From Manihot esculenta (taxonomy: Eukaryota; Streptophyta; Magnoliopsida; Malpighiales; Euphorbiaceae): a stretch of 64,000 nt of DNA. The DNA lies in NCBI RefSeq assembly GCF_001659605.2, contig NC_035161.2, positions 39,265,956-39,329,955 of the forward strand. Reading direction: 5' to 3'. The number at the start of each line of letters is the position of its first letter. Position 1 is the stretch's first letter. The position numbers were made by a program, and so were the translations under genes. Positions 22,044-33,290 of the stretch are shown here, one piece after another. A model generated the notes under the pieces. The model did not search any database. It was not told where the DNA came from and saw nothing but the letters and a program-made list of their open reading frames with translations.

Positions 22044-22727
22044 TGATGATCGATGGATTTCTTCACCCCGGTCTAAAATGCTAGGCCCACGAAAACAGTC
22101 CATGATCCGAAGGCTTCAATATTCCCCTCGAGAGTCAGGTCCAGCCCGCTCAGTCACAGGGCCGGACTCCGCCTAGACCCCTCAATCAAGCCGGCCCAAA
22201 CCTCTCGGCCCAGTAATCAGGCCCTCACCAGGCTCAACTTCAGCCCTACCATTCAACCCAGCCCGGAAAGGGGAAAATGACCAAGATGCCCCGCTGGTAG
22301 GTCCTTCCGCATGCGTATCAGAGGAGAATTAATGGCCGTTACGCATGGAGCAGGCGCCTGACACATCCGTACATACGGAACTGAGCGGCAGAAGACAGCT
22401 AGCATTGTGGCAGAGAGACAGATATATATATCACGGTAAAGGCCACGCAAAAGGGGTCTCTCTCTTCTTCTTCCTTCTCCTTCCTGGACACCATTTTTAT
22501 TCTTTCTGCAACTCTTGCCTAAATATACTACTCTGAGCCATAAAATCTGACTTGAGCGTCGGAGGGTCCCCACCGGGGCAACCCCGGTAGGCCCCTGACC
22601 ATTCTTTCTTATTTTACAGGTCCTTTCACCAGGTAGAACATGGAGAGACCCATCAGGGAGCCCAACAAGAAGGGATCCAGAAGAAAACCAGATCTATCAT
22701 GGACCAGGAAGAGGAATAGATTTATCA
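22044..22727 (+). repeat. T2 5' LTR
   Basis: Starts TGATGATCGATGG and ends GATTTATCA. Clearly homologous to the T1 LTRs in reverse orientation. Confidence 0.87.
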
Positions 22728-22729
22728 AT

Positions 22730-22747
22730 TGGCGCCGTCTGTGGGAA
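22730..22747 (+). promoter_or_regulatory. T2 primer-binding site
   Basis: TGGCGCCGTCTGTGGGAA starts two bases after the 5' LTR and is identical to the T1 site. Confidence 0.75.
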
Positions 22748-23188
22748 ACGAAAGAGATTTTACTATCTCTAAAGTTTCCAGATCCACCCATTGAGATCCA
22801 CATAAAGAGTGAAAAATTGGGAATCTGCTGCTTTGAGTTCATGATAACAGTGACTTCATGCCTGGTGAACGGCGTCGGGACAGCCGGCGCAGGAAGGTGA
22901 CGATCCAATGTCGCGTCCAGTCATGGGTGTCACCGGCGAAGCCCGAAGCCGTGCATTGTAACAGCAGAGAAAGCTCGGTCATCTTGAGGATGAGGAAGAC
23001 AACTGTGGGAGGTCGCGGGATCCCTTGCGATGCCTTCAACTTCGTATGCGCCGGCGGCGGAAAAGAACGCCGGCGAAGCACAAAGGTTTTATTACGGCCG
23101 ATTTTTTCTTTGAAGCCTGGTGAATATTTTCTGTAAAAGGAAAAAAGGGTGAGTAATTTATGTATTTGTTGAGATTCTGAGGTCGGCC

Positions 23189-23190
<2 letters not shown>
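22748..23190 (+). other. T2 leader and unidentified open frame
   Basis: A 92-codon ORF (22858-23136, starting MPGERRRDSRRRK) lies here. It is basic and low in recognisable features. Its end overlaps backbone shared with T1 (around TTTTCTTTGAAGCCTGGTGA), so at least the C-terminal third is not host gene sequence. I do not recognise the product. Confidence 0.3.
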
Positions 23191-23191
<1 letters not shown>

Positions 23192-23224
<33 letters not shown>

Positions 23225-23258
23225 AAAGAAAAGAAAAGAAAAGAAAAGAAAAAAAAAA
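23192..23258 (+). repeat. (TA)n and (AAAAG)n microsatellites in T2
   Basis: About 14 TA dinucleotides run into about 8 AAAAG pentamers. The corresponding part of T1 (19620-19800) is also simple-sequence rich (CTTCT and T runs). Confidence 0.9.
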
Positions 23259-23259
23259 G

Positions 23260-23880
23260 AGAGTGGGAAAGGAATGCAATGTTTGGGGGAAGACAAACTT
23301 GAAAACAGCACTGGTGGAGTTAGATTCGTGATCCCCTTTTGTGATTTTTGGTGGCAGTCCGTTTGAAAGGGTGGGGATTTTACTGTGAGAGCTAAAATAA
23401 TCAATTTTGAGGGAAAATTTTGTTGACTTGATCAAAGTATTGGGGTTTGTGAAGACGTTGCTCCCGATCTTCCAATGACCCAAAGCCATCGACGGTAGCT
23501 GGGGTATGGGATGCGTAGAATCTGCTGACAGAAAGAAGATGGGGCAGCTTCAGGGGAATGAGGAGTGGAAATAAGGAGGAAAAAGGGAATGAAGGGAATA
23601 AGCATCGAGAACAATCAAAGGACAATGAGACCGGCTCCAAATCAGAGCCGTTGGATGGTAAGACTGGGCAAAGCGAGCATTACGACCCTTCGTGGCTAGA
23701 GCTGGGAAATGAGGGTTAATTTTTGTGAGTGGATTTTGGTTATTTGATGGGAATTTGGAGATGAACAGTGGCACATGACGCAATATGCCACAGAAAAGGA
23801 TGGCAATGAGAATGAGAAGAGCTGGGTTATAAAGGACATATGTCATTTGAAAAACAATTCATTCTGGTTCATTTTGGAAG
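23260..23880 (-). other. unidentified cargo segment in T2
   Basis: This stretch has no counterpart in T1, where the matching interval carries the CAP1 fragment, and its base composition is closer to genes than to the flanks. The minus strand has overlapping ORFs, including 23401-23640 (79 codons, with LLSVSRFYASHTPATVDGF) and 23550-23846. The first has a hydrophobic, Arg-containing start that could be organelle-targeting, but I do not recognise either protein. A captured host fragment in antisense is a reasonable inference only. Confidence 0.35.
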
Positions 23881-24835
23881 TGGGTTTTCTTCACTCTGTC
23901 CACAAATTGCTGAGAATTCCAATAAGAAGTATGATTTGACATTTTGTCTGTATGTGAATATGAAAGTTCAAGTGGATGATACAAGTCTCCTTCTCTCCTG
24001 TCCCGTTTATTCCTTCTGTCCCTTCATTAAATGAGTTGGGGAAAATGGGTCGGTCAGCCGGTCGGAGCAGCATGACTGAAAGGAGCTCGGCCCTGTTGGC
24101 CAGCTTGAAGACGGGTGCAAGTCTCGAACTTGGATTTACTGGAGCAGGACGACCGATTGAGCAGGTCGGCCAAATACCAAAATTAACAATTTTTCAAGAT
24201 TGAGTTTGATGGGATTGGAGCAAAGTGACGCGCCCACACAATCCATGCAAAAGTGGTCGACGTGGCTCTTGATCACTGGGAGGTAAGTACCCAAATCCCT
24301 TATAAATATTACAACAATGCAATTATAAATGATTTTCTAAAATTAGCTTATGCACGATCCACAACTACTGCAAGCAATTAATTATTTATCATCATCACCA
24401 CCAGACAAACCTCAAAATCAAGAGTCTTTTACGTTACCTTCATTTATTGTTTTGCAGTTATTATCAATTACAGAATTATAAAGTGTAAATAATACTTATA
24501 CTATTCACAATATTTTACATGTTCAAGCGTGGTATTTTATAAATTGTTCATCTGAAGTATGAAACTAAAAGACATGTGTGACATATTATTGATGAATATT
24601 ATTGAATTAACAACGAGCATCCTCGTTATATACGCCCTGTGTAAGCTCTTATTTTGCAGAAAGAATTCTGAATCATGCCCAAGACCTCAGTTAGGCACAA
24701 AACCAGCTGAGATGACGAAGCGACAGTAAGGCCAATGAGCCTGAATCCCATGCAAGGCTAAAGAGCCTGGAAGCGACAGTAAGGCCAAAGAGCCCGAATC
24801 TTATGAAAAACCTCAAGAAGGTACAAGGCCGGCGG
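23881..24835 (+). other. T2 backbone shared with T1
   Basis: No gene. It matches T1 17770-18500 in reverse, with an extra segment around 23972-24060 that T1 lacks. Towards the end, short repeats around AAGCGACAGTAAGGCCAA appear. Confidence 0.5.
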
Positions 24836-25370
24836 ATCTCAAAGATCTCCTGGAGCAAAAACAACCGGCGAGGCCCCGAGGTCATCCCGGAAACACAAAA
24901 ATGACCAGGATCCCGTAAGATCTCCTGGAGCAAAAAACAACCGGCGAGGCCCCGAGGTCATCCCGGAAATACAAAAATGACCAGGATCCCGTAAGATCAC
25001 CTGGAGCAAAAACAACCGGCGAGGCCCCGAGGTCATCCCGAAAATACAAAAATGACCAGGATCCCGTAAGATCTCCTGGAGCAAAAAACAGCCGGCGAGG
25101 CCCCGAGGTCATCCCGGAAACACAAAAATGACCAGGATCCCGTAAGATCTCCTGGAGCAAAAACAGCCGGCGAGGCCCCGAGGTCGTCCCGGAAATACAA
25201 AGAAGACCGGGATCCCCTAGAACTCCCGGAAAAACAAAATAAAAACGGCCGGTGAGGATCTTAAAAGACCTCCCGGAGCATGAAGACCGGGATCCCCTAG
25301 AACTCCCGGGAAAATAAAATAAAAACGGCCGGTGAGGATCTTAAAAGACCTCCCGGAGCATGAAGACCAG
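24836..25370 (+). repeat. T2 GC-rich tandem repeats (75-80 bp units)
   Basis: About five copies of a 75-76 bp unit (CTCCTGGAGC, GGCGAGGCCCCGAGGTC, ATGACCAGGATCCCGTAAGA) are followed by two copies of an 80-bp unit carrying GATCCCCTAGAACTCCCGG. Motifs are shared with the GC-rich repeats of T1, but the unit length differs. Confidence 0.82.
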
Positions 25371-25379
25371 GGTCCCCAA

Positions 25380-27027
25380 GATCTCCTGGCAAAAGAAGAC
25401 CTCACTGAGGTCCTGGCATAAGAAGACCTCAATGAGGTCCTGGCATGAGAAGACCTCACTGAGGTCTTGGCATAAGAAGACCTCAATGAGGTCCTGGCAT
25501 GAGAAGACCTCAATAAGGTCCTGCCAAAAGAAGACCTCACTGAGGTCCTGGCATAAGAAGACCTCAATGAGGTCCTGGCATGAGAAGACCTCAATAAGGT
25601 CCTGCCAAAAGAAGACCTCACTGAGGTCCTGGCATAAGAAAACCTCAATGAGGTCCTGGAATGAGAAGACCACACTGAGGTCCTGGCATGAGAAGACCTC
25701 AATGAGGTCCTGCCAAAAGAAGACCTCACAGAGGCAGAAGACCTCAATGAGGCAGAAGACCTCACTGAGAGGTAGAAGACCTCAATGAGGCATAAGACCT
25801 CACGGAGGCAGAAGACCTCAATGAGGCATAAGACCTCACGGAGGCAGAAGACCTCAATGAGGCAGAAGACCTCAATGAGGCAGAAGACCTCACTGAGGCA
25901 GAAGACCTCACTGAGGCAGAAGACCTCAATGAGGCAGAAGACCTCAATGAGGCAGAAGACCTCACTGAGAGGTAGAAGACCTCAATGAGGCAGAAGACCT
26001 CAATGAGGCAGAAGACCTCAATGAGGCAGAAGACCTCAATGGGGCAGAAGACCTCACCGAGAGGTAGAAGACCTCAATGAGGCAAAAGACCTCAATGAGG
26101 CAGAAGACCTCACAGAGGCAGAAGACCTCAATGAGGCAGAAGACCTCAATGAGGCAGAAGACCTCGATGAGGCAGAAGACCTCATTGAGAGGTAGAAGAC
26201 CTCAATGAGGCAGAAGACCTCAATGAGGCAGAAGACCTCAATGAGGCAGAAGACCTCACAGAGGCAGAAGACCTCAATGAGGCAGAAGACCTCAATGAGG
26301 CAGAAGACCTCACCGAGAGGTAGAAGACCTCAATGAGGCAAAAGACCTCAATGAGGTAGAAGACCTCACAGAGGCAGAAGACCTCAATGAGGCAGAAGAC
26401 CTCAATGAGGCAGAAGACCTCACGGAGGCAGAAGACCTCAATGAGGCAGAAGACCTCAATGAGGCAGAAGACCTCAATGAGGCAGAAGACCTCACTGAGA
26501 GGTAAAAGACCGCAATGAGGCAGAAGACCTCAATGAGGCAGAAGACCTCACAGAGGCAGAAGACCTCAATGAGGCAGAAGACCTCACTGAGAGGTAGAAG
26601 ACCTCACTGAGGCAGAAGACCTCAATGAGGCAGAAGACCTCACTGAGAGGTAGAAGACCTCAATGAGGCAGAAGACCTCAATGAGGCAGAAGACCTCACT
26701 GAGAGGTAGAAGACCTCAATGAGGCAGAAGACCTCACGGAGGCAGAAGACCTCAATGAGGCAGAAGACCTCACCGAGAGGTAGAAGACCTCAATGAGGCA
26801 GAAGACCTCAATGAGGCAGAAGACCTCACTGAGGCAGAAGACCTCAAAAAGGCAGAAGACCTCAAAGAGGCAGAAGACCTCAAAGAGGCAGAAGACCTCA
26901 AAGAGGCAGAAGACCTCACTCTGAGGTAGAAGACCTCAAAGAGGCAGAAGACCTCAATGAGGCAGAAGACCTCACTGAGGCAGAAGACTTCATTGAGAGG
27001 TAGAAGACCTCACTGAGGTAGAAGACC
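25380..27027 (+). repeat. T2 modular tandem array with 27-, 18- and 20-bp units
   Basis: It starts with about 13 units of the 27-bp kind (GAAGACCTCAMTGAGGTCCT, then GGCATRA), then about 70 units of an 18-bp kind (GAGGCAGAAGACCTCAMT). The 18-bp run is broken at intervals by a 20-bp variant (GAGAGGTAGAAGACCTCAMT). This is the reverse complement of the T1 array theme. Long ORFs over it are periodicity artefacts. Confidence 0.9.
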
Positions 27028-27667
27028 GGCGAAGATCTCAAAGATCTCCCGGAGCAAAAATAGCCGGAATCCCCAAGATCATCCGGTGCTACAAGCAAAA
27101 ACAACTCATAAGAATATAGTTTCGATCTCACATAAAATATTGGGGCACGGGACCATAAATGAAAAGCTAAACTCCGACCTCCCAAAGGACCTCGAGTCAT
27201 CAGGTAGAGAGACTTTGATCTCACACAACAGCCAAAAGTACCAAAGGATCATGCCGATCTCAAGAAAATGAGCGCAGTACTGGTAAACCCAATAGGCAGA
27301 CCGAATTAAGGCAAGGTGATTCCTAAAGCAAACTGCATACCAAAATACAGAGCCAAACAGAGAATCAGGGGCAATCATAAGAGGCAACGACCTCGAGAAT
27401 TGACCGCTCACACTAAACCAACTCAGCTGACCTAGAGAAAGGTCCAGGCAACAAAGAGCCCGCAAAACGCTCGAAAGAAGACAACCCATAAATACTCATG
27501 GGCAAAAAACATACACAAGAGTCCAACGCTCAGGCAAAAATAATAAAAAGGCAGGAAAGGGATACTTTCGACATGAGCAGTTCTCAGACCACACGGTCAT
27601 GAATAGAGTTTAAAGATTTATCCCCTCACCAGTCATGGAATAACTGCTGAGGAGATAAAGGGGCAAT
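27028..27667 (+). other. T2 backbone between array and 3' LTR
   Basis: No gene recognised. It is homologous in reverse to T1 14920-15559 and ends in the purine tract before the 3' LTR. Confidence 0.6.
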
Positions 27668-28353
27668 TGATGATCGATGGATTTCTTCACCCCGGTCTAA
27701 AAGGCCAGGCCCACGAAAACAGTCCATGATCCGAAGGCTTCAATATTCCCCTCGAGAGTCAGGTCCAGCCCGCTCAGTCACAGGGCCGGACTCCGCCTAG
27801 ACCCCTCAATCAAGCCGGCCCAAACCTCTCGGCCCAGTAATCAGGCCCTCACCAGGCTCAACTTCAGCCCTACCATTCAACCCAGCCCGGAAAGGGGAAA
27901 ATGACCAAGATGCCTCGCTGGTAGGTCCTTCCGCATGCGTATCAGAGGAGAATTAATGGCCGTTACGCTTGGAGCAGGCGCCTGACACATCCGTACATAC
28001 GGAGCTGAGCGGCAGAAGACAGCTAGCATTGTGGCAGAGAGACAGATATATATATCACGGTAAAGGCCACGCAAAAGGGGGGTCTCTCTCTTCTTCTTCC
28101 TTCTCCTTCCTGGACACCATTTTTATTCTTTCTGCAACTCTTGCCTAAATATACTACTCTGAGCCATAAAATCTGACTTGAGCGTCGGAGGGTCCCCACC
28201 GGGGCAACTCCGGTAGGCTCCTGACCATTCTTTCTTATTTTACAGGTCCTTTCACCAGGTAGAACATGGAGAGACCCATCAGGGAGCCCAGCAAGAAGGG
28301 ATCCAGAAGAAAACCAGATCTATCATGGACCAGGAAGAGGAATAGATTTATCA
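27668..28353 (+). repeat. T2 3' LTR
   Basis: Same ends as the 5' LTR. Preceded by the purine-rich GAGATAAAGGGGCAAT. Confidence 0.87.
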
Positions 28354-28480
28354 ATTATAATAAAATTTATAATTTTGGATAATTTTATCAAATTTTGAAT
28401 AAATTATAAAATAGTAAAAAAATTTAAATTTTTTTATGAATAAACCTAAATAATAATTAGATTAGTTATTGTATTTATTA

Positions 28481-28951
28481 TTCATTCGTTCCCATAATTT
28501 TTTTCACTTTTTTTTTTACATAAAAATATAATTTTTTATTAACTTTTCAATTATATCTATTTTAAATAAATAAAATTTTATTAAATATTAAGAGATATTT
28601 TGAAAGATTTTTTAGAAATAAAATAAAATTAAATAAAATTATAATAATTAATTTATATATTATTATAGTATAAAAAACAATAATAATTTTAGAATAATTA
28701 AAAAAATATAAACAAAAATTATAGAACGGATTATAAAATAAAAAGTTATGTATATATATATAAAATAATTATATTTTAGAATATATATATTTATAAATTA
28801 ATTATTATAATTTTATTTTATTTTTAAGAGACTTTCTAAAATATTTTTTAATATTTAATAAAATTTAAAAGATAGATATAATTTAAAAATTAATAAAAAA
28901 TTTATATTTTTTAATATATATAAAAAAAATAAAGTGAATAAACAGAATGAG
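28481..28951. mobile_element. Stowaway-like MITE (471 bp)
   Basis: The two halves are long imperfect inverted repeats. The left end TTCATTCGTTCCCATAATTT pairs with the right end (reverse complement CTCATTCTGTTTATTCACTT), and the arms continue through TTTTATTAAATATT-type sequence. TA flanks both ends (28479-28480 and 28952-28953), and the termini resemble the CTCCCTCCGTYCC theme of Stowaway elements. AT-richness makes chance pairing a concern, but the arms are long. Confidence 0.5.
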
Positions 28952-28953
28952 TA

Positions 28954-29569
28954 TTATTTATTTTATATACTAACTATAAACAATAGTTGTTAGTTGTGTC
29001 TAATATAGAAGCTCTAAATTATACTATATAAAATATTAATTTTTTAAATATTAATTTGGGGACATTCTTTTACAGGATTGAGCAGCCTAAACCTTCTCTC
29101 TATATATATCACTGTTTTCTTAATACGGAGAGTTGAGATATCTTTGTGTACACTGGTATCTAAAATTGAGCCGCAAATATTATTATTTGATTTAAAATAT
29201 TGTTTGTGAAAAATAAAAATATTAATATTTAAAAGTATTTATTTTAAGTAATTTTTATTTAACGATATTTAGCACATACAAAAAATTATTAACATAAATT
29301 ATTTTTCTAATAAAAAATAAAATAAAATTATTTTATAGATTTTAAACATGTTGTTAATACTATTATATATAAAATTATTAACTTTTATTTATTATATTAC
29401 AATAAAAAATGAAAAATTAAGTTATTTAACAAATTTTAAATAAAATATTTTATACTAAAAATATCATTCGCGGGAAATATTTTTTTATAAGAAAGTTATT
29501 TCCGCAAACATGGTACTTAATTTACTCAATTAACTTGTATGGTTAAGATTAGGTCAATTGATTTTAAAA
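28954..29569. other. AT-rich spacer
   Basis: No gene, RNA or repeat that I can support. There is a short less biased stretch near 29055-29160. Confidence 0.4.
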
Positions 29570-30045
29570 TATCTGCTTTTTTATATTTTTAGTTAAAATT
29601 TTTTATTTTAATTTTTAAATTTATATTATAATTATAGTAATTTTTAAATAGATTTAAATTAATTTATATGATATACTATATATAATTATTTTTATCACAT
29701 AAATAATTTGATTAATTAAAATTAAATTTTAATTATAATTTTAAACTTTCAATTATATAAAATTTTTAAATTAAGCATTAAAATATTTAATATTTTTTGA
29801 AATAGGAAATATTTAATACTTAAATAATAATCTTAATTAAAAATTTTAAATAATTTTAATATCTCCATCAAAATTTTATTTTAAATTAATTAAATTATTT
29901 ATATAATAAAAATAATTACATGTAAAATAATTTAAATATAATCAAAATTAATTTTAAAAAATGGTTATAATTATAACAAAAATTAAAAATTATAATTTTT
30001 TTATATAAAATTAAAAATTTTAAATAAAATCATAAATTTTATGAT
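29570..30045. repeat. AT-rich fold-back sequence
   Basis: The left half around 29685-29745 pairs imperfectly with the reverse complement of 29870-29930 (shared core ATAATTATTTTTAT and ATAAATAATTTRATTAATT), and weaker pairing extends outward. It could be a second, older MITE. No clean terminal repeat or target duplication was identified. Confidence 0.3.
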
Positions 30046-30059
30046 ATTTTAAAGCCATT

Positions 30060-30672
30060 ACACGTTTTTTTAAACTACTTATTATATTAATAAAATTTCA
30101 TTAAACAAAAAAGTATATAATCCCAAACAGAGAGACGATTATATCTGATAGATTTTTTAGCCAGAGTATGAGCAGTTAGAATAGTATTACGATAAATCCA
30201 TCTAACAGAAATATCAGTTCTAGAGTCTAATAAATATTTTACAATCATTCAAAATCAAACCCCTACATAAGATAATTTGACAAAAATGCTTCTCAAGTGT
30301 CTGTCTAAACCCTTACATAAGATAATTTGGCAACAATGCTACTCAAATGTCTGTCTAAACCCCTGCATAAGATAATTTGGCGAAGATGCCCCTCATTTTT
30401 TCTCATCTCTCGAGTATAAATCATTAAAGTCTCTCGAACAAAACCACAGAAAAGAGTTTCTACGAGATAAAATTCGAATAAAGTTCCAAAACTGATATCG
30501 TCGTTACGATTCTGAAAACCCATAATAACTAGTAAATATCCATTGAACATTTCCTTTCGAAACAACTGAATAAATAAAATTTGAAGAAAAGCCAACCACA
30601 GAAACAGACCAACGACTCTTCCATATTAACGAAAGAGGCATTCTCCCAATCATTATCTATTGACTGAGAATC
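30060..30672 (-). pseudogene. L1-type LINE fragment (endonuclease end and RNase H end)
   Basis: On the minus strand, 30640 to about 30400 reads SVSVVGFSSNFIYSVV, YYGFSES-stop-RRYQFWNF and SRDFNDLYSRDEKK, the L1 endonuclease pattern (GFYG...GDFNE...DEK). It is followed by PNYLMQGFRQT. About 30230 to 30120 reads ISVRWIYRNTILTAHTLAKK, which looks like the C-terminal RNase H-like domain of plant LINE ORF2. The RT between them is missing. The PNYLMQGF segment is repeated 2.7 times with a 50-bp period (30250-30395). Element E1 cuts the endonuclease; its upstream part lies at 53337-53595. Confidence 0.65.
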
Positions 30673-31076
30673 TGTAATACCCAGCTCGAGTCCGGCATCG
30701 GAATTCGACTTTCCGATGGAGTTTCGGATGCTGGAAGACTCTAGAAGGGTTAGATTGATGTTTTTCTATAATGTTTTGGTATGTTTCATAGTTTTAAAGC
30801 ATAAAGAAATGAGTTTTTGAATGAAATGAACCAAGGCAGAAAAGCCAGGTTCGGCCGCCGAAGTTGAGGTTCGGCCGCCGAACATGCATGGCTTTCGGTT
30901 TCACGTGTGGCCGCCGAAGGTGGTCTGGCCAGCCACCTATAAATGGCCCTCAGTCGGTTGAAAGGATAACCATCACCGTTTTCTTTCACTTTCTGAGGTG
31001 AGACCCTGTCCTTTGTGAGTATTTCTTCATGTTTTCAGTAAATCATGCAAAGATTTGATGAGTTTTATGGTCTCTG
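30673..31076 (+). repeat. E1 LTR start fragment (plus)
   Basis: Begins TGTAATACCCAGCTCGAGTC and matches the first 400 bases of the E2 and E3 LTRs, including TTCGGCCGCCGAA motifs and a TATA box (TATAAAT, 30938-30944). It stops abruptly at minus-strand gag-pol sequence. Confidence 0.8.
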
Positions 31077-33290
31077 AACCACCAGGTCAGCTGGAAGGCA
31101 TCTACCCTCTATGAACACTGGACTGAAACGACAGACTGACACTGCCACTGATGGGTCACATTTAGGTCCACTGACCCATATAGGATACTCTAACTCAGAA
31201 CTGATCAAACCCAACCTCTCTATGGCTCTCGAAGCAATAAAGGAATGAGAAGCACCGGGGTCCATCAAAGCATACACATCTGAACACCCAATGATGAGAT
31301 TACCTGACACCACTGTGTTCGACGTGTTAGCCTCCTCCTGTGTCACAGTGAAAATCCGTGCTGGGGCTACCGAATTTCCACCTCGGGAACCTGCTGCTGA
31401 AGTAGAGGCTGCCCCTCTCCCTCTACCTCTGCCACTACTCTGAGGCATGACTAGAGCTGCTGGCTGTACAACTGGCTGTACCACACTGCCTGAACTCATC
31501 TGCTGGGATGGTGCAAAAGTCACCTGAGGACAATCCCGAGCAATATGCCCTTCCTGTCCACATCTAAAACAAGCTGTAGATCCCAACCGACAAGCTTCTC
31601 CATGTGGTCTTCCGCATCTTCTGCATCCTGGAGCTGTGCCAGAGCTTGAGCCACTACCTATTCCCAGACCTGACTTGACTTTACTCCAGAACTTACTCTT
31701 TGTTCCTTTTGCTCTATCCCATCTCTTGCTACCTGAAGTGCCTGCACTGGGGGCCTTAGAACCCGAAGCCTGTGCCTTTGACTGTTTCTGAATATTGACA
31801 CTAGCTTCCATTTTCCTGGCTGCGTCCACTATCGTGTGGAAACTCTCCTTTTCTGCTGGAAGAATCAAGGAAGAATACCTGGGATGCAGTCTCATCGTAT
31901 ATCTCCTTGCCTTCTTCTGATCAGTATCATAAGCTTGACCCACGTACTGAAGCAAATCCAGGAACTTATCTGTGAATTCATCAACACTCATTTCATCTGT
32001 CTGTCTCAACTGTTCAAACTCTATTACCTTCATCTCCCTGGAACTGTCAGGAAAAGCCCACCTGCAAATTCATTGGCGAACTCTCCCCATGACATATTGG
32101 TCATCCTGGGTTCCACATAGTTCTTGAACCATTCTCTGGCCTTCTTGCATTTCAGTGTAAACCCTGCCATCTCAATGGCTCTACTATCATCAGCTCCCAA
32201 TTCACTGGTTATCATCCTAACTGATCTGAGGTATTCAAATGGATCATCTCCCGTGTTATATTTAGGAGCATCCAATTTCAAGTACTCCGTCATTTGCACT
32301 TTACCTCTAGATGAGCTAGGTTGATGTCTGTCAACAACAGGGGCTACTGGTTCTGGTGGTGGTGGTACTGGGTCATTTAGCTCTGGGTGTGCTGCACTTG
32401 GATGGGTAGTGGAGGGTGGATACATAGGATATGGTGGATAATAAGGATCTCAGATCTATTCTAGAGAAACAACCTGCTCCAGCTAGCTGGTCAAATAGAT
32501 CATCAATCCTAGGTAGAGGATACCTATTATTGGTAGTGACCTTGTTCAACTGTCTGTAGTCGATACAAAGTCTGAGGGATCCATCCTTCTTTCTGACAAA
32601 GAGCACTGGAGCACCCCAAGGTGAGGTACTAGGGCGGATGAAACCCTTATCTACCAAATCTTGCAACTGTTCTTTCAACTCTTTTAACTCTGCTGGTGCC
32701 ATCCTGTAGGGAGGAATAGAGATAGGTCTGGTATCAGGCAGCAATTCTATTTCAAACTCTATCTCCCTACCAGGTGGTAGTCCTGGAAGTTCATCTGGGA
32801 ACACATCTAGAAACTCTCGGACTACTGGTACTGTGGCTGGTTCCCTAACCTGACTGTCTAGCTCTCTCACATGAGCTAGAAACCCCTAACAACCCCTCCT
32901 AAGCATACGACGAGCCTGAAGGGCTGAAATCAAACCTCTGGGTGTACCTCTCCTGTCTCCTCTGAAGACACACTCTGACCCATCCTGGTCTCTGAGCCTA
33001 ACTATCTTCTCTCTACTGTCCAAAGTAGCACTATATGCAGATAGCCAATCCATCCCTAGAATGACATCAAAATCTGATAGGTGAGATCTGTAAAAATCTC
33101 CACCTCAGGCTCACACAAACTGTCGTAGCATAGAAACATGAAATACCGGGTGAATTCTCTCCATAGAAGCAGGTAAATCCAGCTTATACGACACATTTCC
33201 GATCCTCTGCAAGATCTCAAAGGGTCCAATGTAGCGTGGAGCTAACTTACCTTTCTTTCCAAAATGAACCACTCCTTTCATTGGAGACAC
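31077..33290 (-). pseudogene. E1 gag-pol blocks in permuted order
   Basis: Compared with intact E4 there are three blocks, all minus strand. Block A (31077-32446) is protease plus gag and corresponds to E4 58990-60349; it includes the zinc knuckle [14 protein letters not shown] and the protease DPGAS. Block B (32447 to about 33075) is the RT N-terminal half plus linker, E4 58351-58978. Block C (about 33076-33290) is the integrase C-terminal tether, E4 55986-56223, with an internal deletion of about 23 bases. Along the plus strand E4 runs C-B-A, whereas E1 runs A-B-C. The catalytic RT half, RNase H and integrase core are absent. Confidence 0.75.

Larger units (their letters stand above)
22044..28353 (+). 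mobile_element. T2: non-autonomous gypsy-type LTR element, inverted partner of T1
   Basis: LTRs at 22044-22727 (684 bp) and 27668-28353 (686 bp) are flanked by ATTAT (22039-22043 and 28354-28358). The same primer site as T1 is at 22730-22747. The interior shares backbone blocks and both array types with T1 but in opposite genomic orientation, and it holds a different cargo segment. There is no pol. The LTRs differ by about nine substitutions and one 2-base indel, so it is slightly older than T1 if rates are equal. Confidence 0.87.

Noticed and set aside
25217..25965. ORFs of 67-182 codons over the T2 array
   Set aside because: Same periodicity artefact as in T1.
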